From positions 1 through 11,459 of the forward strand of contig DATMYQ010000228.1 in the NCBI GenBank assembly GCA_035560935.1: DNA of 11,459 nucleotides, in the 5' to 3' direction. The translations under genes and the position numbers were made by a program. Below, in pieces: positions 1 through 6,612 of the stretch. The number at the start of each line of letters is the position of its first letter. Position 1 is the first letter of the stretch. Source of the stretch: DATMYQ01 sp035560935. GTDB lineage: Bacteria > Bacillota > Negativicutes > Sporomusales > Sporomusaceae. Under the pieces are notes generated by a model that ran no database searches, was not told the DNA's origin, and saw nothing but the letters and a program-made list of their open reading frames with translations.

Positions 1-7
1 GATTTTT

Positions 8-46
8 ATTTGGTTATGGATCGGCCTAGCCGATCCATAACCAAAT
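8..46. promoter_or_regulatory. Perfect 18-bp inverted repeat (hairpin) just upstream of the importer operon
   Basis: Bases 8-25 and 29-46 are exact reverse complements around a 3-base loop (CTA), which would form a very stable stem-loop in RNA from either strand. It is followed on the + strand by TCTTTT (46-51), a short U tract that runs straight into the ribosome binding site GGAGGAG (52-58). The upstream gene is outside the window. In many peptide importer operons a hairpin lies between the abundant binding-protein gene and the permease genes, where it terminates partially or stabilises the upstream mRNA. That role is inference here. It could also be a full terminator of an unrelated upstream gene, but the weak T tract argues against complete termination. 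Confidence 0.7.
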
Positions 47-66
47 CTTTTGGAGGAGTTCCGTCC

Positions 67-1083
67 ATGTTTATTGTGCATTGCCTGATGCGGCGAATAC
101 CCAGATTACTGATGGTTTTTCTGGGAGTTTCAATGATTACCTTTGCCCTTTCCCACGTGATTCCGGGAGATCCGGCCCGGATGATGGTGGGACAGAAGGC
201 CAGCCCGGAAACGCTGGCAAAAGCGCGGGTAGAGCTGGGTTTAGACCAGCCTGTGCCGGTGCAGTACTGGCGATATCTGACGGATTTGCTGCAGGGGGAT
301 ATGGGGCGGTCCATCCGGACGCAACAACCGGTGGCCGATGAGCTGAAAAAATATTTTCCGGCAACGCTGGAGCTGACGCTCGTCAGTATGCTGTTGACGC
401 TGGTGGGTGGTATTTTACTGGGTGTGCTGGCGGCGGTGCGGCGGGATGGCTGGGTCGATCATGCCAGCCGGCTGATCTCCCTGGTGGGAGTGTCGATGCC
501 GTTGTTCTGGTCCGGCTTGCTGGTATTGATCGTGTTTTACCAGTGGCTGCAGTGGTTTCCCGCTTCCGGACGACTGGATACGTTTATGACGCCGCCGCCC
601 CGTATCACCGGTATGTATCTGGTGGATGGCATGCTGGCCGGCGACGGGGCCGTGATGTTCAGCGCGCTGGAACATTTGGTCCTGCCAGCCAGCTGCCTGG
701 CGTATGTCCAACTGGCGGTGATTGCCCGTCAGGTTCGCTCCAGTATGATTCAGGTGCTGGCGCTGGATTATATTCGTACGGCCCGGGCGTTTGGCCTGTC
801 AGAGACCAAAATTATTTATCAGTATGCGCTAAAAAATGCGTTGCTGCCGACCGTGACGGTGGCCGGACTGATTTTTGGCGAATTGCTGGGCGGAGCCATC
901 ATCACGGAAACAATTTTTTCCTGGCCCGGTATGGGAAAGTATGTGGTGGATTCCGTGGGCTTTCTGGATTTTCCCGCCATTATGGGGTTTACAATGGTTG
1001 TGGCGATGGGATATGTGCTGATCAATTTGCTGGTGGATCTGTTGTACCGGGTACTGGATCCGCAAATTCAGGAGGTTGACTGA
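67..1083 (+). CDS. Dipeptide/oligopeptide/nickel ABC transporter permease, DppB/OppB family
   Basis: One of the two transmembrane subunits of a peptide-type ABC importer in the cytoplasmic membrane; 338 residues, normal for the family. The start at 67 (MFIVHCLMRR) is set by GGAGGAG at 52-58, 8 bases upstream. Upstream in-frame starts lie inside the inverted repeat and give an unnatural N-terminus. Family marks visible are the N-terminal helix ending in VIPGDPA, the LGLDQPVPVQYWRYL segment, the GDMGRS motif, and the ATPase-coupling (EAA-like) loop from about residue 234 (DYIRTARAFGL through KNALLP). The C-terminus ends YRVLDPQIQEVD, which is also typical. Its stop overlaps the next start by one base (TGATG), so translation is probably coupled. 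The substrate is uncertain (dipeptide, oligopeptide, nickel chelate or glutathione) because no binding-protein gene is in view. Confidence 0.95.
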   Translation: MFIVHCLMRRIPRLLMVFLGVSMITFALSHVIPGDPARMMVGQKASPETLAKARVELGLDQPVPVQYWRYLTDLLQGDMGRSIRTQQPVADELKKYFPATLELTLVSMLLTLVGGILLGVLAAVRRDGWVDHASRLISLVGVSMPLFWSGLLVLIVFYQWLQWFPASGRLDTFMTPPPRITGMYLVDGMLAGDGAVMFSALEHLVLPASCLAYVQLAVIARQVRSSMIQVLALDYIRTARAFGLSETKIIYQYALKNALLPTVTVAGLIFGELLGGAIITETIFSWPGMGKYVVDSVGFLDFPAIMGFTMVVAMGYVLINLLVDLLYRVLDPQIQEVD

Positions 1084-1934
1084 TGAGCGAGAACAAAAAC
1101 CGATGGGAACGTTCGGCGGTTCTTTTGCGCCGCAATCCGTTGACCTTTGCCGGTTGCCTCGTGGTGATGCTGATGCTGCTGGCCGGTGCGGCGGCGCCGC
1201 TATTGTCACCGTACGATCCGGTGGCCATTGATATTTCTCATAAACTGCAGCCACCGGACGGGCAGCACTGGTTTGGAACCGATGAAGTGGGTCGGGATGT
1301 GTTTAGCCGGGTGTTGTACGGTTGCCGGACTTCGGTGCAGGTGGGATTGTACATAGTGTTGATTGCGGCGGTTGTGGGGACCGTGGTGGGCAGTTTGTCC
1401 GGTTATTGCGGCGGGCGGCTGGATCAGGCGGTGATGACGGTCACCGATATGGTATTGTCATTTCCTTCTCTGGTGCTGGCCATGGCGTTGGCCGCGGCGC
1501 TGGGACCCAGTCTGTTTAATACCATGCTGGCGGTAGCCGTCGTAAAAATTCCCACCTATGTTCGATTGGTCCGGGGACAGGTGTTGTCGCTGAAAGAACA
1601 GTATTATGTGCGAGCGGCGCAAACTTTTGGCTCGAGCCGCTTTTGGATTCTTTCCCGGCATATTGTTCCCAACTGTCTGGCGCCGGTGCTGATTCAAATC
1701 ACGCTGGGAATCGGCGAGGCCATTCTGACGGCCTCTTCACTGAGTTTTATCGGTCTGGGTGCGCAGCCGCCAACTCCGGAATGGGGCGCTATGATTAGTA
1801 CGGCCCGGATTTACGCGCTGGACCAATGGTGGTATGTGACCTTTCCGGGAATTGCTATTTTTATCACTGTAGTAGGATTTAATCTTTTGGGCGACGGGGT
1901 CCGGGATGTGCTGGACCCCCGTTCAAAAGTCTGA
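1083..1934 (+). CDS. Dipeptide/oligopeptide/nickel ABC transporter permease, DppC/OppC family
   Basis: Second membrane subunit of the importer; 283 residues, usual length. ATG at 1083 overlaps the upstream TGA by one base and follows GGAGG at 1071-1075 with 7 bases between. The N-terminus carries the OppC_N pattern: RRNPLTFAG, a first membrane helix around residues 20-41, then LSPYDP. The conserved HWFGTDEVGRDVFSR motif at 62-76 precedes the membrane core. The ATPase-coupling loop around residue 174 reads YYVRAAQTFG, followed by HIVPN. The C-terminal GDGVRDVLDPR is a family hallmark. It would pair with the DppB-type subunit and dock on the two downstream ATPases. Nothing is truncated or odd. 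Confidence 0.95.
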   Translation: MSENKNRWERSAVLLRRNPLTFAGCLVVMLMLLAGAAAPLLSPYDPVAIDISHKLQPPDGQHWFGTDEVGRDVFSRVLYGCRTSVQVGLYIVLIAAVVGTVVGSLSGYCGGRLDQAVMTVTDMVLSFPSLVLAMALAAALGPSLFNTMLAVAVVKIPTYVRLVRGQVLSLKEQYYVRAAQTFGSSRFWILSRHIVPNCLAPVLIQITLGIGEAILTASSLSFIGLGAQPPTPEWGAMISTARIYALDQWWYVTFPGIAIFITVVGFNLLGDGVRDVLDPRSKV

Positions 1935-1951
1935 CAGGAGAAATGGACAAT

Positions 1952-2965
1952 ATGGAACCAATACTATCAGTCAGAAATTTAACGGTGGATTTGGCGGTGA
2001 GAAGGGAATTACGCCGGATATTATACGATGTGAGTCTGGACGTGTATCCCGGGGAAATTGTCGGTCTGGTCGGCGAGTCCGGTTCCGGAAAATCGGTGAC
2101 GGCGGCGGCCATCATGCAACTGTTGCCGGGCGGCGCCAAAGCCATCACGGGTGGCAGTGTGACTTTTCAGGGGCAGGATCTGACCCGGGTAACGCCAAAA
2201 ACAATGCGGGAGATCCGGGGACGGGATATTTCGATGATCTTTCAGGAACCGATGACCAGCCTGAATCCGGTATTTACCGTGGAAAGCCAGTTTGTCGATG
2301 TAGCCCGGACCCATCAAAAATTATCATCGGCAGCAGCCCGGCAGCGGGCGCTGGAATTGCTGCAGGCCGTGCGGATCAGCGATCCTGCCCGGGTATTGAA
2401 TTGTTATCCTCATGAATTGAGTGGCGGAATGCGTCAACGGGTCATGATCGCTATGGCCCAGTCCTGTTCACCGGCGTTGCTGATTGCCGATGAACCGACA
2501 ACGGCGCTGGATGTGACTATTCAGGCGCAGATCCTGCGGTTGCTGCAGGCGGCGGCCCGGGAGAAGCAGACAGCGGTACTGCTAATCTCTCACGATCTGG
2601 GAGTGGTGTCGCAGCTTTGCCGGCGGGTGGCGGTCATGTATGCTGGCGAGATTGTCGAGTGCGGTTTGACGGATGATATTTTGCAGGCGCCGCGGCATCC
2701 CTATACCCGGGCCTTGCTGAAATCGGTCCCGGATTTTGGCACTCCCGCCGGTCAACTGACGTCTATTGACGGCACGGTACCGGACGCCGGGGCGGTGATG
2801 CCGGGTTGCCGCTTTCAACCGCGTTGTCCGGAAGCCTATGCTCATTGTCTTTTGAAAGCGCCGGAGCCGGTATGGTTGGCTGGTAACCACAATGTGCGCT
2901 GTTGCCGGCTGGCGGGAGAGGAGGTGCTCCATGACGGCTGTGCTGCAGTTGGAGGATGTTCATAA
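1952..2965 (+). CDS. Peptide ABC transporter ATP-binding protein, DppD/OppD family
   Basis: First of two ATPases powering the importer from the cytoplasmic side. From the ATG at 1952 it is 337 residues. An in-frame ATG at 1943 would add three residues, but it lies only 2 bases after AGGAG (1936-1940), so 1952 (11 bases away) is preferred; the choice is not certain. Motifs are Walker A GESGSGKS at 41-48, Q-loop region FQEPMTSLNP, signature ELSGGMRQR, Walker B LLIADEPTTALD and H-loop ISHDLG. The C-terminal oligopeptide-transporter domain has C286-x5-C292-x6-C299 and C317. A related DppD subunit is reported, as I recall, to bind a [4Fe-4S] cluster there. The gene overlaps the next by 35 bases, implying translational coupling. 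Confidence 0.94.
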   Translation: MEPILSVRNLTVDLAVRRELRRILYDVSLDVYPGEIVGLVGESGSGKSVTAAAIMQLLPGGAKAITGGSVTFQGQDLTRVTPKTMREIRGRDISMIFQEPMTSLNPVFTVESQFVDVARTHQKLSSAAARQRALELLQAVRISDPARVLNCYPHELSGGMRQRVMIAMAQSCSPALLIADEPTTALDVTIQAQILRLLQAAAREKQTAVLLISHDLGVVSQLCRRVAVMYAGEIVECGLTDDILQAPRHPYTRALLKSVPDFGTPAGQLTSIDGTVPDAGAVMPGCRFQPRCPEAYAHCLLKAPEPVWLAGNHNVRCCRLAGEEVLHDGCAAVGGCS

Positions 2966-3884
2966 AACTTTTGTAGTCAAATCTTTTTGGGGAAAAGAAA
3001 GCGTCACCCGGGCGGTTGACGGTGTCGACCTGAGCGTCAACCGAGGCGAAACGTTGGGTATTGTCGGCGAATCCGGCTGCGGCAAAAGTACCCTGGCCAA
3101 CCTTTTGACGCGATTGGAAAAACCCGATACCGGTAAAATACTTTTGGACGGCGTGGATATTGCCGGAATGAATGAAGCGCAACTGAGGCCGTTACGGTCA
3201 AGGATTCAAATGGTGTTTCAGGATTCTCATTCGTCGCTGGACCCCCGGTTTACAGTGCGGCAGATTTTGGAAGAGCCGATGCGTGTCAGCAGACGCTGGA
3301 ACCAGGAAAAAATGACGGAGAAAATACGGATGCTGATGGAAAAAGTAGGTCTGTCAGCAGACCAGTTGCCAAGATATCCGCATGAATTCAGCGGCGGACA
3401 GCGCCAACGTCTGGCTATTGCCCGGGCGCTGACCACCAACCCGGAAGTGCTGATTCTGGACGAACCAACCTCGGCCCTCGATGTTTCGGTACAGGCCCAG
3501 GTATTGAATTTGCTGTTGACACTGCAGGCGGAACTGGGACTGACTTATATTTTCATCTCGCACAACCTGGCGGTTGTTCGTTACATTGCCCGCCGGGTGG
3601 CCGTGATGTATTTTGGCAAAATCGTGGAACTGGGCGACACCGGGCAGGTATTGGCGCAGCCGATGCATCCTTATACCCGGGAATTGATTGATGCGGTTCC
3701 GGCGATTGGGAAACCGTTGCGAGAGGAAAACCGCGATGAGGGAAGCGGCGAGAAGACGTCAGCGATGACCGGCTGCCCGCACAGTCCGCGTTGTCCGTTG
3801 GCTCAGCCCCGGTGCCGCCAGACTATGCCGCATTTGCGGGAGATTCAGTCCGGCCAGCGGGCGGCCTGTTGGGCGGTAGAATAA
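2931..3884 (+). CDS. Peptide ABC transporter ATP-binding protein, DppF/OppF family
   Basis: Second ATPase of the importer, 317 residues. ATG at 2931 follows AGGAGG (2919-2924) by 6 bases and lies inside the end of the preceding ATPase gene in another frame. The in-frame upstream ATG at 2892 has no ribosome binding site and would add 13 non-family residues. Motifs are Walker A GESGCGKST at 46-54, Q-loop FQDSHSSLDPR, signature EFSGGQRQR, Walker B LILDEPTSALD and H-loop ISHNLA. The C-terminus repeats the cysteine pattern of the other ATPase: C282-x5-C288-x6-C295 and C313. It should form the nucleotide-binding heterodimer with that ATPase. No clear terminator follows it before the promoter at 3931, so some readthrough into the next block is possible. 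Confidence 0.95.
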   Translation: MTAVLQLEDVHKTFVVKSFWGKESVTRAVDGVDLSVNRGETLGIVGESGCGKSTLANLLTRLEKPDTGKILLDGVDIAGMNEAQLRPLRSRIQMVFQDSHSSLDPRFTVRQILEEPMRVSRRWNQEKMTEKIRMLMEKVGLSADQLPRYPHEFSGGQRQRLAIARALTTNPEVLILDEPTSALDVSVQAQVLNLLLTLQAELGLTYIFISHNLAVVRYIARRVAVMYFGKIVELGDTGQVLAQPMHPYTRELIDAVPAIGKPLREENRDEGSGEKTSAMTGCPHSPRCPLAQPRCRQTMPHLREIQSGQRAACWAVE

Positions 3885-3930
3885 AATAGAATTTACCTTT
3901 TCCTTTTACAATATTTTTACTTGAAAACCC

Positions 3931-3961
3931 TTGACTTAGAGTGGACTCGAAGTGATATGCT
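3931..3961 (+). promoter_or_regulatory. MerR-type sigma-70 promoter with 19-bp spacer
   Basis: The -35 box is TTGACT (3931-3936) and the -10 box is TATGCT (3956-3961), separated by 19 bases rather than the usual 17. A long spacer containing a dyad operator is the hallmark of promoters activated by MerR-family regulators, which twist the DNA to realign the two boxes. Transcription would start near 3968, giving a leader of about 35 bases before the ATG at 4003. This excludes the GTG at 3952 as a start. It would drive the DUF362 and NapH/NapG-like genes. No MerR-family gene lies in the window, so the regulator and its signal are unknown. Confidence 0.65.
3934..3953. promoter_or_regulatory. Dyad operator in the promoter spacer (MerR-family type)
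   Basis: The half-sites ACTT-N-GAGT and ACTC-N-AAGT are exact reverse complements (apart from the N positions) around a central GG. The dyad overlaps the end of the -35 box and fills the spacer, as in ZntR, CueR and related operators. All 16 specified positions match as a dyad, which is unlikely by chance at exactly this place. Which MerR family member binds it, and whether it senses metal, aldehyde, thiol stress or a drug, cannot be read from the site. Confidence 0.62.
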
Positions 3962-4002
3962 GGAACCAGTACTGTCATGGAAGAAAGGTGGAGAAATGCC
4001 TG

Positions 4003-4944
4003 ATGGACAGACGGGGATTTATCAGCAGTGTGGGCTGTGGATTGTTATCGCTGGGCTTGGCCGGCTGCGGTCTGGCGGATACGGATAAAAAAGATACGGC
4101 AAAAACGCCGCCCGCATCTGCGCCGGCACCCCTACCGAGCGGGGGACCGGACCGGAATAAACTGGTGGTTGCGGAAGGAACCGATCCCAACAATCTGATT
4201 GAAAAAGGATTCGCTGCCCTGGGCGGAATCGGCGCTTGGGTGAAAAAAGGAAATTCGGTGGTGATCAAACCTAATTTCAGTGTGCCCCGCAAGCCGGAAG
4301 AGGCGGCCACCACCAATCCGCAGCTGGTCGCGGCGTTGGTGCGGCAGTGTTTGGCGGCGGGCGCCAAAGAGGTCAAAGTGATTGATTATCCGTTTAACAG
4401 TCCGCCGGTATGTCTTACCAACAGCGGCATAAAAGCGGCGGTGGAGGCGGCGGGCGGGAAAGCCTATGTTACGAACGCGCAAAGTTTTTATACCCAGGTG
4501 GATGCCGGCGGCTCGGTACTGAAGACCATGCTATTTTCCCAGGATGTGCTGGCAGCGGATGTGTTTATCAATTTTCCAATATTGAAGCATCATGGCATCA
4601 CCAAATTGACCATGGGGCTGAAAAATATGATGGGCTTGGTCTGGGACCGGGGTTATTTTCACCGGACCGATCTGAATCAGACCATTGCCGAACTGGCCGC
4701 GTTTCGAAAACCCCATTTGACGATCCTGGATGCCACCCGGGGGATCACTGCCAACGGCCCGGGCGGACCGGGACCGATCCAGGAATGGAAACAGGTGGTG
4801 TTTGGCGTCGATCAGGTTGCGGTGGATACCTACGGTGCCACTTTGTTTGGCATGGCGCCGGCCGATATTGCCTATCTGCCGCTGGCGGCGCAACTGGGCC
4901 TGGGAGAAATGGATCTGCGGAAAATGACCGTAGTCAAGGTGTAG
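4003..4944 (+). CDS. DUF362 domain protein with Tat/lipoprotein signal
   Basis: A DUF362-family protein of unknown biochemical function, 313 residues. ATG at 4003 follows AGGTGGAG (3986-3993) by 9 bases; earlier in-frame starts fall in or next to the promoter. The N-terminus carries a twin-arginine motif (DRRGFI, R3-R4), a hydrophobic stretch and the lipobox LAGC with C22. A Pro/Ala/Ser-rich linker follows to about residue 50. This predicts Tat export, lipidation and anchoring outside the membrane. DUF362 marks include VVIKPNFS (K89-P90-N91), LKHHGITKLTMGLKNMMG (from residue 194) and the late FGVDQVAVDTYGA segment. Many DUF362 proteins carry their own ferredoxin clusters; this one has none and is followed 4 bases later by a multi-cluster Fe-S protein, so the two probably work together. 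Role (electron transfer, maturation or assembly) unknown. Confidence 0.88.
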   Translation: MDRRGFISSVGCGLLSLGLAGCGLADTDKKDTAKTPPASAPAPLPSGGPDRNKLVVAEGTDPNNLIEKGFAALGGIGAWVKKGNSVVIKPNFSVPRKPEEAATTNPQLVAALVRQCLAAGAKEVKVIDYPFNSPPVCLTNSGIKAAVEAAGGKAYVTNAQSFYTQVDAGGSVLKTMLFSQDVLAADVFINFPILKHHGITKLTMGLKNMMGLVWDRGYFHRTDLNQTIAELAAFRKPHLTILDATRGITANGPGGPGPIQEWKQVVFGVDQVAVDTYGATLFGMAPADIAYLPLAAQLGLGEMDLRKMTVVKV

Positions 4945-4948
4945 CGAC

Positions 4949-6307
4949 GTGAAACGAATCAAAATTCTTTGGCTGCGGTATAGTGTGCAAAGTGCGTCAC
5001 TCATTTTCTTTCTGTTGCTATTTAGCGGTCTTTCCTATCCGCTGGGGAAGGAAGTACCCCTGCTGCAGGGAATGACCCGCTTGGATCCCTGGACATTGTT
5101 GAATCATCTGCGTTGGCAATGGAACTGGCCAACCTGGGGATGGCTGTCGCTGGCGACCGTACTGGTGTCGCTGGTTTGGGGACGGTTGTTCTGCGGTTGG
5201 CTTTGCCCGCTGGGTGCAGCGCTGACTTTGGTGGATCAAATTAGCCGGCGATGGTGGAAAAATCTGACGGTCATGCGACGGAATATGCTGGAGAAAGCCC
5301 GGACTTGGCGGTATTTTTGGCTGCTGTTGCTGACCGTGGTTTTTCTGCTGGGATCAAACTGGACATATTTTCTTACTCCGTTCACCTTGTTGGGTCATGA
5401 AATTGTCAGAGGCTTTCAGGGGCAGATTCCCTGGATTCTACTGGGCATCGCGGCGGGAACCGTATTTTTTTCCCGACTCTGGTGTACCGCCTTGTGTCCC
5501 ACCGGTCTGTTGCTGTCGGTGGCGGCACGGGGTCGCCGTTTTGGCTACCGGCCCGACAAACAGTGTCTGGAATGTGGGGTTTGTTCCCGCAATTGTCCCG
5601 CCGGTATGGCGCCGGTCACAGATCAGGCGGTTGGGGAAGGCTGTCTGGTTTGCGGCGATTGCCAACGTTCCTGTCCGCCCCGGGCGATTCAATGGCAACG
5701 GCTGAATAAAAAAGCGGGCGTGACCGGAGAGACGGGCGATGCGGTGAGTTGCCGGCCGCCTTCTTCGCGGCGGCAATTTATTAAAACGGTGGCGGTGCTG
5801 GCGGCAGCGGTGGCATTCTGGCAACAAACCGTTTGGTCGGGACCGCGGGTGCTGCGGCCACCGGGAGCGTTGGCGGAAAAAGATTTTACCGCTGTTTGCA
5901 ACCGGTGCGGACGATGTATCCGGGTCTGTCCGGCCAAAGCGCTGCAGCCGATGCCGGCAGTAACTGGGCTGGCAAATTTTGAAACTCCTTACATCCTGCC
6001 GCGTAAAAGTCGCTGTGATTTATGTCTGTCCTGTCAGGAGGTCTGCCCTACTGGTGCCATTGCCGCAACGACATTGGAGCAGGTCCGAATGGGAACCGCG
6101 GTGCTGGACAAACCACGCTGCATAGCTTGGAGTGAGCAAAAACTATGCCTGATTTGCGCCGAACAGTGTCCGGTTTTGGCTATTCAGGGGGATGAAAATC
6201 ACCGGCCGGTGGTGCTGGCGGAGCAGTGCGTCGGCTGCGGTTCCTGTGAAAATGCCTGCCCGGTGGCAGGTGATGCGGCGGTCCGTGTGCTGCCCCGGCT
6301 GGATTAA
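4949..6307 (+). CDS. NapH-NapG-like fusion: membrane 4Fe-4S ferredoxin protein with internal Tat motif
   Basis: A 452-residue redox membrane protein. GTG at 4949 follows AAGGTG (4936-4941) by 7 bases and sits 4 bases after the DUF362 stop. Residues 1-245 resemble NapH/MauN: about four membrane helices, the CGWLCP (C82, C86) and CTALCPTG (C179, C183) motifs, then two [4Fe-4S] sets at C206/209/212/216 and C232/235/238/242. Residues 273-279 read SRRQFIK, a near-ideal twin-arginine motif, followed by a hydrophobic stretch (280-296). Residues 310-452 resemble NapG/MauM, with four cluster sets at C317-327, C356-366, C391/400/403/407 and C427-437. By analogy with NapGH it would take electrons from quinol or a cytoplasmic donor and pass them across the membrane, perhaps to the DUF362 lipoprotein. 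No nitrate reductase genes are nearby, so a nap symbol is not justified. Confidence 0.88.
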   Translation: MKRIKILWLRYSVQSASLIFFLLLFSGLSYPLGKEVPLLQGMTRLDPWTLLNHLRWQWNWPTWGWLSLATVLVSLVWGRLFCGWLCPLGAALTLVDQISRRWWKNLTVMRRNMLEKARTWRYFWLLLLTVVFLLGSNWTYFLTPFTLLGHEIVRGFQGQIPWILLGIAAGTVFFSRLWCTALCPTGLLLSVAARGRRFGYRPDKQCLECGVCSRNCPAGMAPVTDQAVGEGCLVCGDCQRSCPPRAIQWQRLNKKAGVTGETGDAVSCRPPSSRRQFIKTVAVLAAAVAFWQQTVWSGPRVLRPPGALAEKDFTAVCNRCGRCIRVCPAKALQPMPAVTGLANFETPYILPRKSRCDLCLSCQEVCPTGAIAATTLEQVRMGTAVLDKPRCIAWSEQKLCLICAEQCPVLAIQGDENHRPVVLAEQCVGCGSCENACPVAGDAAVRVLPRLD

Positions 6308-6409
6308 CCGGGACGGCCTGCTTGTTTTAGCGGGATGAACAGCATGCTTTTGTTGCCGGAGAAAATATGGCGCTGGCTGGCGCTGATCAAGAAGTAGAAT
6401 ATGGTATCT

Positions 6410-6443
6410 CACCCTGCCGATGAATACGGCGGGGTGTTTCCTT
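6410..6443 (+). terminator. Rho-independent terminator after the redox operon
   Basis: CACCCTGCCG (6410-6419) pairs with CGGCGGGGTG (6427-6436) over 10 bp with one G-T wobble, around a 7-base loop (ATGAATA). TTTCCTT follows at 6437-6443. The stem is GC-rich and the T tract, though interrupted by CC, is in the right place. It lies about 100 bases after the NapH/NapG-like stop and before the next promoter, so it marks the end of that transcription unit. Confidence 0.8.
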
Positions 6444-6493
6444 GTCACCCCCTTTTATGCTTGCTGCAAATCTCGGGCCGTGATGAATAATGA

Positions 6494-6521
6494 TTGCATA
6501 CTACCCGGATTATGATATAAA
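6494..6521 (+). promoter_or_regulatory. Candidate sigma-70 promoter of the polyprenyl operon
   Basis: TTGCAT (6494-6499) and TATAAA (6516-6521) are spaced by 16 bases in a locally AT-rich stretch, downstream of a terminator and about 90 bases before the prenyltransferase ATG. TATGAT at 6511-6516 is an alternative -10 but would be too close to this -35. No operator dyad is evident. The assignment rests on box similarity and position only. Confidence 0.42.
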
Positions 6522-6612
6522 ATGATTAGCGGCGAGGGCGTTGCCGGATATGCGTGACGCGGGTCGACGTTGCCAGGGGTTTGCAGAGTACAAAGGAGGC
6601 AGCCGAAAAGCG

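Larger units (their letters stand above)
6308..6612 (+). other. Intergenic region holding a terminator and the promoter of the next operon
   Basis: This 305-base gap separates the redox block from the polyprenyl block. The first hundred bases contain only a 20-codon open frame (6335-6397) with no convincing ribosome binding site. A strong terminator hairpin lies at 6410-6443 and an AT-rich promoter-like stretch at 6494-6521. The stretch 6522-6612 is the presumed leader of the prenyltransferase gene and ends with AAAGGAGG at 6592-6599. I see no tRNA, riboswitch or repeat here. Confidence 0.6.

Noticed and set aside
10..66. N-terminal extension of the first permease gene back to base 10
   Set aside because: It would be translated from within the inverted repeat and upstream of the ribosome binding site at 52-58; the family N-terminus begins at the ATG at 67.
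829..1254. Long antisense open frames across the importer, the redox genes and the cluster genes
   Set aside because: They are shadows of strongly supported + strand genes, lack ribosome binding sites and have His/Gln/Arg-rich compositions typical of reverse-frame artefacts.
3952..4002. GTG start at 3952 for the DUF362 protein
   Set aside because: The codon lies upstream of the -10 box and the expected transcription start, and it would bury the Tat/lipoprotein signal that begins cleanly at 4003.
4949..6307. Periplasmic nitrate reductase (nap) or methylamine (mau) operon
   Set aside because: Only NapH/NapG-like domains are present; no catalytic subunit, cytochrome or chaperone genes of either system are in the window.
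6541..6612. Upstream TTG/ATG starts (6541, 6550) for the UbiA-like gene
   Set aside because: They precede the AAAGGAGG site at 6592-6599 and add a polar, non-family N-terminus to a membrane enzyme.
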